A stretch of DNA of 64,000 bases from an uncultured Bacteroides sp. (GCF_963677685.1 NZ_OY782186.1:434001-498000), one strand, 5' to 3'. Positions 29,301-40,245 are shown, counted from the first letter of the stretch. Notes: generated by a model from the sequence alone, not told the origin. Numbers and translations are program-made.

Positions 29301-30365
29301 AATGGTTGCGGGATACCGAAAGAGGAGAAAGAAAAGATTTTTCAGCCGTTTTATCAAATATCTGCAGGCGCAAAGCCTGGTACGGGAATTGGTTTGAATT
29401 TGGTTAAGAGTATTGTTGAAGCGCATGGTGGGATGGTAGAGGTGATCTCAACTGTTGGGCAGGGTAGTTCGTTTATAATCACTTTACCTATGGAAAGTAT
29501 GGTGTCTGATGTTGGGTATGGATCTTCTCTTTCTGAAAATGTTCCTTCAGTGGAGAATTTTGTTTTACAATCAGAGAACTCTCAAAGACATTTTGATGAG
29601 AATAACCTGCGTTTGCTTATTGTGGATGATAATGAAGAGATGAGAACTTTTTTAGCTGATAGTTTTTTGGATGAATATCAGATTATTACGGCAAAAGATG
29701 GGCTCGATGCCTTATCGGAGTTAGAGAAAGCTAATGTCAGTCTCATTATTAGTGATTTGATGATGCCTCGGATGGATGGACTTGCGTTTTGCAAAGTACT
29801 CCATGATGATGTGCATTATAATCATATTCCTATTGTTTTGCTTACTGCTAAAACAGATTTGACTTCTAAAATCGAGGGAATGGATATAGGTGCGGATATT
29901 TATGTTGAGAAACCTTTTTCTATTCAGTATTTAAGGGCATGTGTCAGAAATTTACTTGCCTCACGGGTGATGCTGAAAAATAAATTTTCTGAAATGCCTT
30001 TTGTGCCATTGAATAGTATTGCTGTGAATAAGGCGGAAAAAAAGTTCTTGGCGCAGATGAATGAAGTGATAGAGAAGAACTTTTCTAATATGGATTTTTC
30101 GGTCGATGTATTGGCAAAAGAACTTTGTATTAGTCGTTCGGGGTTGTTTGCTAAAATAAAAACAATGATGGATGTTACGCCCAATGAGTTGATACAGTTG
30201 GTTCGTTTGAAGAAAGCGGCGCAGCTACTTGCCGAAAAGGATATGCGTATAAATGAGGTGGCTTATGCTGTAGGCTTTAATAACCCTTCTTATTTTGCCA
30301 AATGTTTTCAGAAACAGTTTGGTCAAAAGCCGATGGACTTTGTCCTTAAATGGAAAAAAAAGTAA
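26334..30365 (+). CDS. Hybrid two-component system sensor/regulator (HTCS) of the PUL
   Basis: A 1343-residue one-protein signalling system. Order: signal peptide (about 1-21); periplasmic beta-propeller of Reg_prop repeats with recurring WIGT and WVGT blades (about 30-700); Y_Y_Y domain (about 715-780); one membrane helix (about 786-808); HisKA with His843 in FFTMIAHEIRTP; HATPase with DNGCGIP and GTGIGL; receiver with Asp1141 in ISDLMMPRMDG; and a C-terminal AraC-type HTH (DVLAKELCISRSGLFAKIK, then VGFNNPSYFAKCFQKQFG). Such proteins bind breakdown oligosaccharides in the periplasm and activate the adjacent PUL. It is divergent from the GH127-SusC operon, supporting local control. Confidence 0.95.
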   Translation: MRKYLYLFALLTTLSLLTLKAESNAFSFRRYTVDNGLSSNIVRSILQDKRGFIWIGTEEGLNCFDGQTIKKYLSNNNAPYTLGNNYVNALYEDSEGKLWIGTDTGIYLYEYEKAQFYLFRPQTKAGITITSIVNNITGDKEGNVWIATYGQGIFKYNLLSRRIEQYMLLGQQKNFINYVYVDKEGEVWAAPKLPKKPLMKYNKKRNCFENFPLMLASGDRESTILYIIQASEGELWLGTWDDGIRKLDKKTGEITTYLSPQVKGGVLHIHSITEVKKGVLMIGSDDGLSVLNTSTGRHQLLTSDETDMTSLSNKFIYPIIKDREGGIWVGTYYGGVNYLSPNSGMFQGYAHSHFRNSINGDIVSRFCEDKKGNIWIGTDDGGLNCYNPQTKLFKNYMPEVGRNSLSYHNVHALCLDDDKLWIGTYSGGLNVMNLKTGHFRHYNTDEKDLRTLDGSSIYAIFKDREKRVWVTSMSGVNLYHPETDDFTRVKDFGFMTIDIKQDKDGYLWFATQGKGLFRYSPSKNEWRNYIHEADDEHSVISNSVNSLCVDSKGTLWVGTGDGLCFYEPSKDEFISVTLKIPSSNICCIIESDGVLWLTTSRGLVRYDRYAMNEDNCQVFTKSDGLQSDQFIFNSGLKSSSGEMYVGTLKGFNTFCPDKIKKNVYVPPVFITSLEIFNKEILVDPNGLLPVDLSDLDCLHLSYKKNVFSLRYAALSYSTPEKNKYAYKLEGFDEDWNDVGGQTKATYTNLPAGTYIFKVKACNNDGLWNEKGAQLRIVIHPPLYLTLGFKIIYFVLLVLLIFWVIRSLVSRSERRHKEKIKELEQKKEKEVYDSKIQFFTMIAHEIRTPVSLIIGPMEKIMSADSSLSGVIRKELDIINRNSQRLLTLVNQLLDFRKVEQGAFRLTPAKCTIYDLLKNVYERFDPLLKQRGIEFVFNCSDKEFEAMIDPEAITKAVSNLLTNANKFTKDHILLQCLLDTKQLCFRIEVTDNGCGIPKEEKEKIFQPFYQISAGAKPGTGIGLNLVKSIVEAHGGMVEVISTVGQGSSFIITLPMESMVSDVGYGSSLSENVPSVENFVLQSENSQRHFDENNLRLLIVDDNEEMRTFLADSFLDEYQIITAKDGLDALSELEKANVSLIISDLMMPRMDGLAFCKVLHDDVHYNHIPIVLLTAKTDLTSKIEGMDIGADIYVEKPFSIQYLRACVRNLLASRVMLKNKFSEMPFVPLNSIAVNKAEKKFLAQMNEVIEKNFSNMDFSVDVLAKELCISRSGLFAKIKTMMDVTPNELIQLVRLKKAAQLLAEKDMRINEVAYAVGFNNPSYFAKCFQKQFGQKPMDFVLKWKKK

Positions 30366-30433
30366 GCTGAATTGTTTATTTCATTAATAATCAATACTTT
30401 TAGGGAACTGTAACCTTTTAAAATATTGAATCT

Positions 30434-32638
30434 ATGGATAGCTTACTCTTCTGGCTTATTCCTGTAGCCGCTATTGCGGCTCTTTGTTTTGCTTTCTATT
30501 TTTATAGAGAAATGATGATGGAAAGTGAGGGGACTCCTCAAATGGTGAAAATTGCTGCAGCCGTCCGAAAAGGGGCTATGTCGTATCTGAAACAACAGTA
30601 TAAAGTTGTGGCATGGGTTTTCTTAGGATTGGTCATCTTATTTTCCATTATGGCATATGGCTTCGGTGTGCAAAACACTTGGGTACCGGTGGCCTTTCTT
30701 ACCGGTGGTTTCTTCTCTGGTCTTTCTGGATTTTTGGGAATGAAAACGGCTACGTATGCTTCTGCTCGTACGGCTAATGCTGCCCGTACCTCTTTGAATG
30801 CGGGGTTGCGCATTGCTTTTAGAAGTGGAGCGGTAATGGGACTCGTTGTAGTTGGTTTGGGATTGTTGGACATCTCTTTTTGGTATTTGTTACTCAATTG
30901 GGCAATTCCTGCTGACGTGCTTACGCCTACTCATAAGCTTTGTCTTATTACAACTACTATGCTGACTTTTGGAATGGGAGCTAGTACACAAGCGCTTTTT
31001 GCTCGTGTTGGAGGAGGCATCTATACGAAAGCCGCTGATGTTGGTGCTGATCTTGTCGGTAAAGTGGAAGCGGGCATTCCCGAAGATGATCCTCGTAATC
31101 CGGCAACAATCGCTGATAATGTGGGTGATAATGTAGGTGATGTGGCAGGCATGGGTGCTGATCTTTATGAATCGTATTGTGGTTCTATTTTGGCTACTGC
31201 TGCTTTGGGAGCAGCGGCCTTTATACATACAGCCGATACGGCTATGCAGTTTAAGGCGGTTATTGCGCCGATGCTGATTGCAGCTGTGGGTATCTTATTA
31301 TCCATCATCGGTATCTTTTCTGTGCGTACGAATGAGAATGCAACTATGAAGAATTTGCTTTCTTCGCTATCTATGGGGACCAATTTGAGTTCAGCACTTA
31401 TTGTGGTTGCTACCTTCTTTATTCTTTGGTTGCTACAGCTTCAAAATTGGGCTTGGATTTCATGTGCAGTGGTGATTGGACTCGTAGTGGGTGTGGTCAT
31501 CGGACGCTCCACGGAATATTATACTTCTCAGTCTTATGCCCCTACTCGGAAACTTTCTGAGAGTGGAAAAACGGGGCCTGCAACAGTGATTATTTCGGGA
31601 ATTGGTCTTGGGATGCTTTCTACAGCTATACCGGTTTTGGCAGTTGTGGTGGGCATCATTGCTTCTTACCTTTTTGCGTCAGGTTTTGATCTTTCCAATG
31701 TAGGTATGGGACTCTATGGCATTGGTATTGCTGCTGTGGGAATGCTTTCTACATTAGGGATTACGCTAGCTACGGATGCTTATGGTCCGATAGCAGATAA
31801 TGCTGGGGGAAATGCGGAAATGTCTGCTTTAGGTGAAGAGGTTCGCAAACGTACGGATGCGCTCGACTCACTTGGCAATACAACGGCAGCAACAGGGAAA
31901 GGGTTTGCTATTGGTTCCGCAGCTTTAACGGGACTTGCTTTACTGGCTTCGTATATAGAGGAAATTCGTATCGGATTGACTCGTTTGGGAACTACGGAGT
32001 TGGCTCTTCCTCATGGTGGAATCATTAGTACGGCTGAGGCTACTTTTACTGATTTTATGAACTATTATAATGTGACGTTAATGAATCCGAGGGTACTCTC
32101 CGGAATGTTTATTGGTTCTATGATGGCATTTCTATTCTGCGGACTGACGATGAATGCCGTGGGGCGTGCTGCAGGCCATATGGTAGATGAGGTTCGTAGG
32201 CAGTTCAAAGAGATAAAGGGAATTCTTACTGGTGAGACGGAGCCTGATTATGAACGTTGTGTGGCTATTTCTACTAAAGGGGCACAGCGTGAAATGATCT
32301 TGCCTTCATTGTTGGCTATCATAGCACCAATTGCTACCGGATTAATTTTCGGAGTCCCGGGAGTATTGGGTTTATTAGTCGGAGGGTTAAGTAGTGGCTT
32401 TGTTCTAGCTATTTTTATGGCTAATGCCGGTGGAGCTTGGGACAATGCGAAAAAGTACGTAGAGGAAGGTAACTTTGGCGGTAAGGGCGGAGAGGTTCAT
32501 AAGGCGACAGTCGTGGGTGATACGGTTGGTGATCCGTTTAAGGATACGTCCGGTCCGAGTCTGAATATTCTTATTAAGCTGATGAGCATGGTCTCTATTG
32601 TGATGGCAGGGCTAACTGTAGCATGGAGCTTGTTTTGA
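30434..32638 (+). CDS. hppA: K+-dependent membrane-integral pyrophosphatase (Na+ or Na+/H+ pump)
   Basis: This 734-residue membrane protein with about 16 helices couples hydrolysis of pyrophosphate to ion export across the inner membrane. The PPi-binding site is the block [19 protein letters not shown] with [16 protein letters not shown] (about 200-240). Further motifs are [16 protein letters not shown] and, near the C-terminus, [25 protein letters not shown] has Ala where K+-independent enzymes have Lys, so it should be K+-dependent. Related Bacteroides enzymes pump Na+ and also H+, so the ion here is inferred. It begins 68 bp after the sensor gene and is followed by a terminator 270 bp later. 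Confidence 0.94.
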   Translation: MDSLLFWLIPVAAIAALCFAFYFYREMMMESEGTPQMVKIAAAVRKGAMSYLKQQYKVVAWVFLGLVILFSIMAYGFGVQNTWVPVAFLTGGFFSGLSGFLGMKTATYASARTANAARTSLNAGLRIAFRSGAVMGLVVVGLGLLDISFWYLLLNWAIPADVLTPTHKLCLITTTMLTFGMGASTQALFARVGGGIYTKAADVGADLVGKVEAGIPEDDPRNPATIADNVGDNVGDVAGMGADLYESYCGSILATAALGAAAFIHTADTAMQFKAVIAPMLIAAVGILLSIIGIFSVRTNENATMKNLLSSLSMGTNLSSALIVVATFFILWLLQLQNWAWISCAVVIGLVVGVVIGRSTEYYTSQSYAPTRKLSESGKTGPATVIISGIGLGMLSTAIPVLAVVVGIIASYLFASGFDLSNVGMGLYGIGIAAVGMLSTLGITLATDAYGPIADNAGGNAEMSALGEEVRKRTDALDSLGNTTAATGKGFAIGSAALTGLALLASYIEEIRIGLTRLGTTELALPHGGIISTAEATFTDFMNYYNVTLMNPRVLSGMFIGSMMAFLFCGLTMNAVGRAAGHMVDEVRRQFKEIKGILTGETEPDYERCVAISTKGAQREMILPSLLAIIAPIATGLIFGVPGVLGLLVGGLSSGFVLAIFMANAGGAWDNAKKYVEEGNFGGKGGEVHKATVVGDTVGDPFKDTSGPSLNILIKLMSMVSIVMAGLTVAWSLF

Positions 32639-32909
32639 GGTCGTTCTTGTCAAGAGCAGGTTTATGTATTATTAACTCTCCTATATTTTGAAGAGAACAA
32701 GCGGACTAATGAGTGATAACATTAGAAGATAATTCTGTTTCATTAGGAGTTATTTTGATAACAAGTAATGAAATGGGAGAAGTGAAACCGTCTTCCGGAC
32801 AAAGTAAAACTATCTTATTGCGATATGTAACCGTGTTTTTGAAAAACGAAACGATCTTTTGAGCTCTTTTTTGATGGTCTTTAGACAAAAATAGGGGGGA
32901 GTAAACAAT
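32639..32909. other. Intergenic stretch with no convincing gene
   Basis: 271 bp between hppA and a hairpin. Short open frames exist on both strands: a TTG-started 60-codon frame on minus, and a GTG-started 47-codon frame on plus that follows a stop directly. They overlap each other and neither has a recognisable protein. No RNA structure was recognised. Confidence 0.4.
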
Positions 32910-32942
32910 AAAAAGGGAGAGGCTTGAGCTTCTCCCTTTTTC
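32910..32942 (+). terminator. Terminator hairpin downstream of hppA
   Basis: AAAAAGGGAGAGG pairs with CTTCTCCCTTTTT (one G-T wobble) around a short loop, with A-run and T-run flanks. It could work in both directions. Confidence 0.75.
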
Positions 32943-33050
32943 TGTATTTTAAATTACATGTATTGTATGATTACGCTAACAAAGATGCTACATTTATCAG
33001 GCAAAATCAAGTGTTTAGCCTCTAAAGTTCCCCACAGGAGAGAAAATATG

Positions 33051-33058
33051 TATCTTTG
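33051..33058 (+). promoter_or_regulatory. Bacteroides -7 promoter element before rnhB
   Basis: TATCTTTG matches the Bacteroides -7 consensus TAnnTTTG and lies 19 bp before the rnhB start codon. No clear -33 element was seen. Confidence 0.5.
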
Positions 33059-33077
33059 TTCTTTAAATGTTTAGCGA

Positions 33078-33695
33078 ATGTTATTACCTTACTTACATCA
33101 GGATTTGATTGAGGCAGGATGCGACGAAGCGGGTCGGGGATGCTTGGCTGGATCGGTATATGCTGCTGCTGTGATTTTGCCGAAAGATTTTAAAAACGAA
33201 CTGCTCAATGATTCAAAACAATTGAGTGAACATAGACGGTACATGCTACGCGAAGTGATTGAAAAAGAGGCTATAGCATGGGCCATCGGAGTCGTTTCGC
33301 CAGCAGAAATTGATGAAATAAATATTTTGAATGCCTCTTTTCTTGCGATGCATCGAGCTGTTGATCAGTTAAGTACGATGCCGGAGCATTTGCTAATAGA
33401 TGGGAATCGTTTTAAAAGTTATAATACTATTCCGCACACTACGGTGGTGAAGGGTGATGGCAAATATCTTTCTATAGCTGCTGCTTCAGTACTTGCGAAG
33501 ACTTATAGGGATGACTATATGAATGCTCTACACAAAGAATTCCCTTACTATGATTGGGATCATAATAAGGGATATCCTACCAAGAAGCATCGTCAGGCGA
33601 TAGCTCAATATGGTTCTTCGCATTATCATAGACTTTCTTTCAATCTACTTGGTGATGGGCAACTTGAGCTGCCTTTTCAAGAGAAAGTACCTTAG
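33078..33695 (+). CDS. rnhB: Ribonuclease HII
   Basis: RNase HII cuts the RNA strand of RNA-DNA hybrids and starts removal of single ribonucleotides in DNA. The 205 residues contain the catalytic DEAGRG motif (Asp16, Glu17), LLIDGNRF with the third acidic residue, and [17 protein letters not shown] with the fourth. The protein ends [18 protein letters not shown], typical for the family. Its stop overlaps the end of the convergent corA gene by 4 bp. Confidence 0.96.
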   Translation: MLLPYLHQDLIEAGCDEAGRGCLAGSVYAAAVILPKDFKNELLNDSKQLSEHRRYMLREVIEKEAIAWAIGVVSPAEIDEINILNASFLAMHRAVDQLSTMPEHLLIDGNRFKSYNTIPHTTVVKGDGKYLSIAAASVLAKTYRDDYMNALHKEFPYYDWDHNKGYPTKKHRQAIAQYGSSHYHRLSFNLLGDGQLELPFQEKVP

Positions 33696-34618
33696 AACCA
33701 TTTGATTTTTCGGAACACTACAAAAGCCAGAGCGGATAGTCCCGCTGATAAGATTACGATAAGAGCGAAAGCATGTGGCGTATGGTCAAGATGGATGTCT
33801 ACATTCATTCCATAGAAGCTGGCAATAAGAGTTGGTACCATTAAGATAATGGAAAGGCTGGTCATGCGCTTCATGATGGTATTGACATTGTTCGAGATAA
33901 TGGAAGCAAACGCATCCATTGTTCCGGTGAGAATGTCGCTGTAGATATTTACCGTATTGTACGCTTGTCTCAACTCAGTTATAACATCTTCCATTAACTC
34001 TTCATCCAGATATTCCGGTTCTTGAAAAATACTTTTTAATTTTCCAATCATAACTTCATTACCACGGATAGAGGTGTTGAAGTATACCAATGTTTTTTGT
34101 AGCTTCATCAGTTGCAGCAGGTCTTCATTACGGATACTGCGTTCTAGCGCTTTCTCTGCGGCAGTTACGTCATTGTTTATCTGCTTTAGGTACTTCAAAA
34201 ACCATACAGACGAAGAGTAGATGAGGCGGAGAATGAGGTCGAATTTATTTTTTACGTTTAATCCTTTCCGACGGCTGTAATAGATAAAATCGGGCATAAC
34301 TTCCGTACGGTGATAGCACACGGAGATAATGAGTTCATTATTTGTAATGATGCCTATGGGGATAGTAGTAAAAGGTATTCCATTTTGAGTACTTTGCATG
34401 GGTATACGCAGAATGGTCAATAGCCAATTATCTTCTGTCTCTGTACGTGGGCGTTCATCAACGTCTGCAATATCATTTAAAAAAGATTCGGGAACTTTAA
34501 GTTCTTGAGTTAGAAATCTCAAATCGTCGGCATCGGGGGATTCTACATTTATCCAGCCATTTGGTTGCCATTCTGACTTTTCTACAAAGCCTGCTTCACA
34601 ATAAAGATACGTTCTCAT
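33692..34618 (-). CDS. corA: CorA family magnesium/cobalt transporter
   Basis: A 308-residue inner-membrane divalent cation channel, probably a pentamer that takes up Mg2+. The long N-terminal cytoplasmic domain and stalk helix are followed by two C-terminal membrane helices. The pore signature YGMN is in [11 protein letters not shown] (about 265-275), and the C-terminus is positively charged (FRKIKWF). Unusually for this organism the start is preceded by a perfect AAGGAGG at 5 bp spacing. It is transcribed toward rnhB and has a leader of about 130 bp if the -7 element at 34751 is used. Confidence 0.92.
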   Translation of the reverse strand: MRTYLYCEAGFVEKSEWQPNGWINVESPDADDLRFLTQELKVPESFLNDIADVDERPRTETEDNWLLTILRIPMQSTQNGIPFTTIPIGIITNNELIISVCYHRTEVMPDFIYYSRRKGLNVKNKFDLILRLIYSSSVWFLKYLKQINNDVTAAEKALERSIRNEDLLQLMKLQKTLVYFNTSIRGNEVMIGKLKSIFQEPEYLDEELMEDVITELRQAYNTVNIYSDILTGTMDAFASIISNNVNTIMKRMTSLSIILMVPTLIASFYGMNVDIHLDHTPHAFALIVILSAGLSALAFVVFRKIKWF

Positions 34619-34623
34619 TGTAG

Positions 34624-34630
34624 CCTCCTT
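34624..34630 (-). promoter_or_regulatory. Strong Shine-Dalgarno sequence before corA
   Basis: On the minus strand AAGGAGG lies 5 nt before the corA ATG. Bacteroides genes generally lack such sites, and the other genes here mostly have AT-rich leaders, so this one stands out. Confidence 0.6.
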
Positions 34631-34750
34631 TCGTTAGTTACGAGCAGAGGCATGAGAGAAGATGTCTCTGTTCGTTTTAATTAATACTTTTCGTGCACGT
34701 TCGCGGGTTTGAATCGTCCATTTTTTTTCTTTTCTATTTATAAAGCGGCG

Positions 34751-34758
34751 CAAAAATA
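34751..34758 (-). promoter_or_regulatory. Candidate -7 element for corA
   Basis: The minus strand reads TATTTTTG, a full match to TAnnTTTG, 133 bp before the corA start. No good -33 partner is visible. Confidence 0.3.
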
Positions 34759-34838
34759 CATAAAATCAAATGAAATAGAACTTTTGAGCCGTTTTTTTAT
34801 GTTTTATTGCTTTTATGAATGTAATTCTTTTAATTGGA

Positions 34839-35026
34839 TTATTCTCCAAAGCGTGTTTTTAAATAGCTGCTAACTTGATATGCATCGGGTGTTTGCAGGG
34901 CTACACTTCCATGCGGGTAATATTTATGATACTTCCTGATCATAACTTGAAGGAAGGGTTGTCTATTATTTGTGCAGATGCCGGCCCGGATAGAATAACT
35001 AGAATGCATAGAAGAAAGCTTTTCAT
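34839..35026 (-). pseudogene. Remnant of a small secreted protein gene, frameshifted
   Basis: On the minus strand an ATG at 35026 opens a good signal peptide, MKSFLLCILVILSGPASAQ, then IIDNPSFKL and a TGA. In the frame shifted by one base, starting at the same point, the reading continues as MIRKYHKYYPHGS to a stop at 34839-34841, ending YLKTRFGE. Joined, the two parts would make a peptide of about 62 residues. The signal peptide and shift suggest a decayed or miscalled gene. No family is recognised. It could still be two chance frames. Confidence 0.4.
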
Positions 35027-35134
35027 GTTCTTTGATTTAAAAGGTTTTTACAAAGTAAATAAAATTATCCGTTGCAGGTCACTCTATATCACTAACTTAA
35101 CATAGATTAAATCTTTCTTTAATTAACTTTTTTG

Positions 35135-35142
35135 TAGCTTTG
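35135..35142 (+). promoter_or_regulatory. Bacteroides -7 promoter element before gpmI
   Basis: TAGCTTTG matches TAnnTTTG, 39 bp before the gpmI ATG. The leader between them is A/T-rich with no Shine-Dalgarno sequence. Confidence 0.55.
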
Positions 35143-35181
35143 CAGTCTGAAAAGAGAAAGACAATTTAATTTAATATAATC

Positions 35182-36696
35182 ATGAGTAAAAAAGCCCTTT
35201 TAATGATTCTTGATGGCTGGGGAATCGGTAATCACGGAAAAGCTGACGTAATATTTAATACTCCCACTCCTTATTGGGATTATTTGGTAAAAACATATCC
35301 TAATTCTCAGTTACAAGCGAGTGGCGAAAATGTAGGTTTGCCTGATGGACAGATGGGTAATTCTGAAGTAGGACATCTTAATATTGGTGCCGGACGTGTG
35401 GTTTATCAAGACTTGGTGAAGATTAATTTGGCTTGTCGTGATAACTCTATTCTGGAAAATCCTGAAGTTGTTTCTGCTTTTTCTTATGCGAAAAAGAATG
35501 CTAAGAGTATTCACTTTATGGGGCTGACTTCTGATGGAGGAGTACACAGTTCACTTGATCATCTATTCAAACTTTGTGATATAGCAAAGGAGTATGACAT
35601 TGAAAATACCTTTATACATTGCTTTATGGATGGACGTGATACCGATCCGAAAAGTGGTAAAGGCTTTATTGAACAGTTGGACACTTATTGCAAAGCTTCT
35701 GCCGGGAAGATAGCATCTATCATTGGTCGTTATTATGCGATGGACCGCGATAAACGTTGGGAACGTGTAAAAGAGGCTTACGACTTGTTAGTGAACGGAG
35801 TCGGTAAAAAGGCTGATTGCATGTTGCAGGCTATGCAAGAGTCTTATGATGAAGGGGTAACTGATGAATTTATAAAGCCGATTGTAAATGCGAAGGTGGA
35901 TGGAACAATTAAAGAAGGAGATGTGGTTATTTTCTTCAATTACCGTAATGACCGAGCAAAAGAATTAACTGTTGTCCTTACTCAACAAGATATGCCTGAA
36001 GTTGACATGAAGACTGTTCCAGGTTTGCAGTACTATTGCATGACTCCTTATGACTCTTCGTTCAAAGGAGTGCACATTTTGTTCGATAAGGAAAATGTGG
36101 AAAATACATTGGGAGAGTACTTGTCTAAAGAGAAGAAATCTCAGTTGCATATAGCTGAAACAGAGAAATATGCGCATGTAACGTTCTTCTTTAATGGTGG
36201 TCGCGAAACTCCTTATGAAGGTGAAGAGCGCATATTGGTTGCTTCTCCGAAGGTTGCTACTTATGATTTGAAGCCTGAAATGAGTGCTTATGAAGTGAAA
36301 GATAAGTTGGTTGCTGCTATAAATGAAAATAAATTTGATTTTATAGTTGTGAATTATGCAAATGGAGATATGGTGGGACACACAGGTGTGTGTGAGGCTA
36401 TTGAGAAGGCGGTTGTTGCTGTGGATACTTGTGTGAAAGAGACGATTGAAGCTGCTAAGGCACAAGGATATGAGGCTATTATTATTGCTGACCATGGAAA
36501 TGCTGACAATGCGGTAAACGAAGATGGTTCTCCAAATACAGCCCATTCGCTTAATCCTGTTCCTTGCATTTATGTTACCGAGAATAAAGATGCAAAGGTT
36601 GAGAATGGTCGTTTAGCAGATGTTGCTCCTACAATTCTTCAGATTATGGGACTTCAATCTCCTACGGAAATGACTGGTAAGGTTTTGGTAAAGTAA
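35182..36696 (+). CDS. gpmI: 2,3-bisphosphoglycerate-independent phosphoglycerate mutase
   Basis: This enzyme interconverts 3- and 2-phosphoglycerate in glycolysis using two Mn2+ ions and a phosphoserine. The 504 residues are normal for iPGM. Metal ligands are visible in LMILDGWG near the start, with the catalytic Ser61 in [48 protein letters not shown] and IIADHGNAD complete the alkaline-phosphatase-fold active site. It stands alone between its own promoter and a hairpin. Confidence 0.97.
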   Translation: MSKKALLMILDGWGIGNHGKADVIFNTPTPYWDYLVKTYPNSQLQASGENVGLPDGQMGNSEVGHLNIGAGRVVYQDLVKINLACRDNSILENPEVVSAFSYAKKNAKSIHFMGLTSDGGVHSSLDHLFKLCDIAKEYDIENTFIHCFMDGRDTDPKSGKGFIEQLDTYCKASAGKIASIIGRYYAMDRDKRWERVKEAYDLLVNGVGKKADCMLQAMQESYDEGVTDEFIKPIVNAKVDGTIKEGDVVIFFNYRNDRAKELTVVLTQQDMPEVDMKTVPGLQYYCMTPYDSSFKGVHILFDKENVENTLGEYLSKEKKSQLHIAETEKYAHVTFFFNGGRETPYEGEERILVASPKVATYDLKPEMSAYEVKDKLVAAINENKFDFIVVNYANGDMVGHTGVCEAIEKAVVAVDTCVKETIEAAKAQGYEAIIIADHGNADNAVNEDGSPNTAHSLNPVPCIYVTENKDAKVENGRLADVAPTILQIMGLQSPTEMTGKVLVK

Positions 36697-36722
36697 TCTA
36701 ATTACTTATTATATGTACTTAA

Positions 36723-36761
36723 GATGAGCAAATGAATCTTTCTAAAATTCATTTGCTCATC
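36723..36761 (+). terminator. Hairpin downstream of gpmI
   Basis: GATGAGCAAATGAAT pairs perfectly over 15 bp with ATTCATTTGCTCATC around a 9-nt loop. The following sequence is AT-rich but has no pure T-run. Confidence 0.65.
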
Positions 36762-36880
36762 TATTATAAAAATATAACTAATAGAGATTTACACTTCTTG
36801 TTCGTTTTTAAATACGTTTCAATTAAGAATGAGATTATTGGTCTTTGAAGTGCTTCTCTTTTTTATCCTTGACATGAAAT

Positions 36881-37462
36881 ATGATTCAGATAGATGATGT
36901 TGTTGTGACCCTTGATATTTTGCGTGAAAAGTTTCTTTGCAATCTTGATATCTGTAAGGGGCAGTGTTGTGTAGAAGGAGATGCAGGTGCGCCTCTCGAA
37001 AAAGAAGAAGTGGCAGAGCTGGAAAAAGTTCTTCCTATTGTCTGGGATGATCTTTCACTTGAAGCTCGTGCCGTAATAGATAAACAAGGTGTTTGTTATA
37101 AGGATGAAGATGGTGATTTGGTGACTTCTATTGTCAATGGTAAGGATTGTGTATTCACTTGTTATGATGAAAACGGCTGTTGTTCTTGTGCTATTGAAAA
37201 AGCTTATAGAGCAGGGAGGGTTGATTTCTACAAGCCTATTTCATGTCATTTATATCCTATCCGAGTAGGAAATTATGCTAGTTTTAAAGCTATAAATTAC
37301 CACCGTTGGAATGTTTGTAAGGCGGCTGTTCTTTTAGGAGAAAAGGAGAATGTACCTATTTACAAATTTCTTAAAGAACCTCTTATACGTAAATTTGGCC
37401 AGGCATGGTATGATGAGCTAGAAGAGGCTGTTAAAGAATTGAGTGAAAGAGGCTTAATCTAA
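36881..37462 (+). CDS. DUF3109 family cysteine-rich protein
   Basis: A 193-residue cytosolic protein rich in cysteine. CNLDICKGQCCVEGDAGAPL near residue 21, CFTCYDENGCCSCAIEKAY-like spacing in the middle, and YKPISCHLYPIRV are the family pattern of DUF3109, related to YkgJ-type zinc/iron cluster proteins. The cysteines suggest binding of a metal or Fe-S cluster. The biological role is not known. It stands as a single gene between two hairpins. Confidence 0.8.
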   Translation: MIQIDDVVVTLDILREKFLCNLDICKGQCCVEGDAGAPLEKEEVAELEKVLPIVWDDLSLEARAVIDKQGVCYKDEDGDLVTSIVNGKDCVFTCYDENGCCSCAIEKAYRAGRVDFYKPISCHLYPIRVGNYASFKAINYHRWNVCKAAVLLGEKENVPIYKFLKEPLIRKFGQAWYDELEEAVKELSERGLI

Positions 37463-37485
37463 AAAAACTAGAACTTACTTAGAAT

Positions 37486-37524
37486 AAAAAAGGTGCCTAA
37501 ACAAACTGTTTAGGCACCTTTTTT
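37486..37524. terminator. Bidirectional terminator between DUF3109 gene and gyrB
   Basis: AAAAAAGGTGCCTAAAC pairs over 17 bp with GTTTAGGCACCTTTTTT around a 5-nt loop. It suits both convergent genes. Confidence 0.9.
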
Positions 37525-37542
37525 GGTTTTTATGCTTTTCTA

Positions 37543-39597
<2,055 letters not shown>

Positions 39598-39633
39598 TTA
39601 TTTGGTTTTACTCTTCGGTATGTGTAACGACGA

Positions 39634-39659
39634 AAAGCCGAACTAAATAATTCGGCTTT
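39634..39659 (-). terminator. Terminator after rpsT
   Basis: AAAGCCGAA pairs with TTCGGCTTT around an 8-nt loop. The minus-strand side continues with a short T-run. It ends the tRNA-Glu/rpsT transcript. Confidence 0.75.
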
Positions 39660-39690
39660 CAGTTTATAACGTAGTTGAGGTCTTTACTGA

Positions 39691-39945
39691 TTAAGCTAGT
39701 TTATTAATATAAATAGCTAGCTTTGATTTTAGATTATTAGCTTTGTTTTTGTGAATAATATTCACTTTTGCTAATTTATCTATTGTCTTAGTGACACCTG
39801 GGAGCATTGCAATTGCCTCTGCTTTATCAGTAATAGAACGAAGTTTTCTAACAGCATTTCTCATGGTTTTACCATAGTATCTGTTATGAAGTCTTCTTTT
39901 CTCCTCTTGTCTGATTCTCTTGATTGATGATTTGTGATTTGCCAT
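39691..39945 (-). CDS. rpsT: Small ribosomal subunit protein bS20
   Basis: An 84-residue, very basic protein binding 16S rRNA at the foot of the 30S subunit. It starts [22 protein letters not shown] and has [14 protein letters not shown] near the end, both typical of S20. It lies 40 bp downstream of the tRNA-Glu gene on the same strand, so the two are probably cotranscribed from the promoter at 40111-40141. Confidence 0.96.
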   Translation of the reverse strand: MANHKSSIKRIRQEEKRRLHNRYYGKTMRNAVRKLRSITDKAEAIAMLPGVTKTIDKLAKVNIIHKNKANNLKSKLAIYINKLA

Positions 39946-39985
39946 CTCGACTAATCTTTTTTTAATTCGTTTATTATCTAATTAG

Positions 39986-40057
39986 TAGCCCATAGGGGAG
40001 TCGAACCCCTCTTTCAAGAATGAAAATCTTACGTCCTAACCGATAGACGAATGGGCC
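39986..40057 (-). tRNA. tRNA-Glu (anticodon UUC)
   Basis: On the minus strand a 72-nt cloverleaf begins GGCCCATTCGTCTATCGG. Its acceptor stem GGCCCAT pairs with ATGGGCT (one G-U), the anticodon stem is TAAGA/TCTTG with loop TTTTCAT (anticodon TTC), and the T-arm is AGGGGTTCGACTCCCCT. The discriminator base is A and CCA is not encoded. No integrated element abuts it. Confidence 0.96.
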
Positions 40058-40110
40058 AGCATGTTAAGCATTTCTGCTTTTGTAAACGGGGTTGTTCCCG
40101 ATTGCGGATG

Positions 40111-40141
40111 CAAATGTAGAGACTATTTTTGAATTGACAAA
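40111..40141 (-). promoter_or_regulatory. Bacteroides sigma promoter for tRNA-Glu and rpsT
   Basis: On the minus strand TTTG (40138-40141) is followed after 19 nt by TACATTTG (40111-40118), an exact match to the -33/-7 pattern. The tRNA begins 53 bp downstream. This is one of the best promoter matches in the window. Confidence 0.75.
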
Positions 40142-40245
40142 ACATTCTTTCTTCTATTTTTCTCTTTTTTGGTCTTTTAAGAACTTTGAGAGTGCGTTTT
40201 CTTCTGATTATTAGGCCCGTATGGTCTTTAAATTTTTTCCTCTAA

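Noticed and set aside
32706..32888. Open frame of 60 codons on the minus strand starting with TTG, and a GTG frame on the plus strand
   Set aside because: Non-ATG starts, no ribosome site, the two overlap each other, and neither gives a recognisable protein.
34690..34735. Short GGGTTTGAATC segment resembling a tRNA T-arm in the corA leader
   Set aside because: The expected arm does not pair and no other tRNA parts surround it, so it is not a tRNA or a clear attachment remnant.
34875..35105. 76-codon plus-strand frame
   Set aside because: It is antisense to the better-supported signal-peptide frame on the minus strand and has an unlikely composition.
35965..36546. 193-codon minus-strand frame inside gpmI
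   Set aside because: It is antisense to a clearly identified gene, and its His/Ser/Phe-rich composition is typical of a shadow frame.
39986..40057. tRNA-Glu as an integration site for a mobile element
   Set aside because: No direct repeat of its 3' end, integrase or compositional change is seen on either side.
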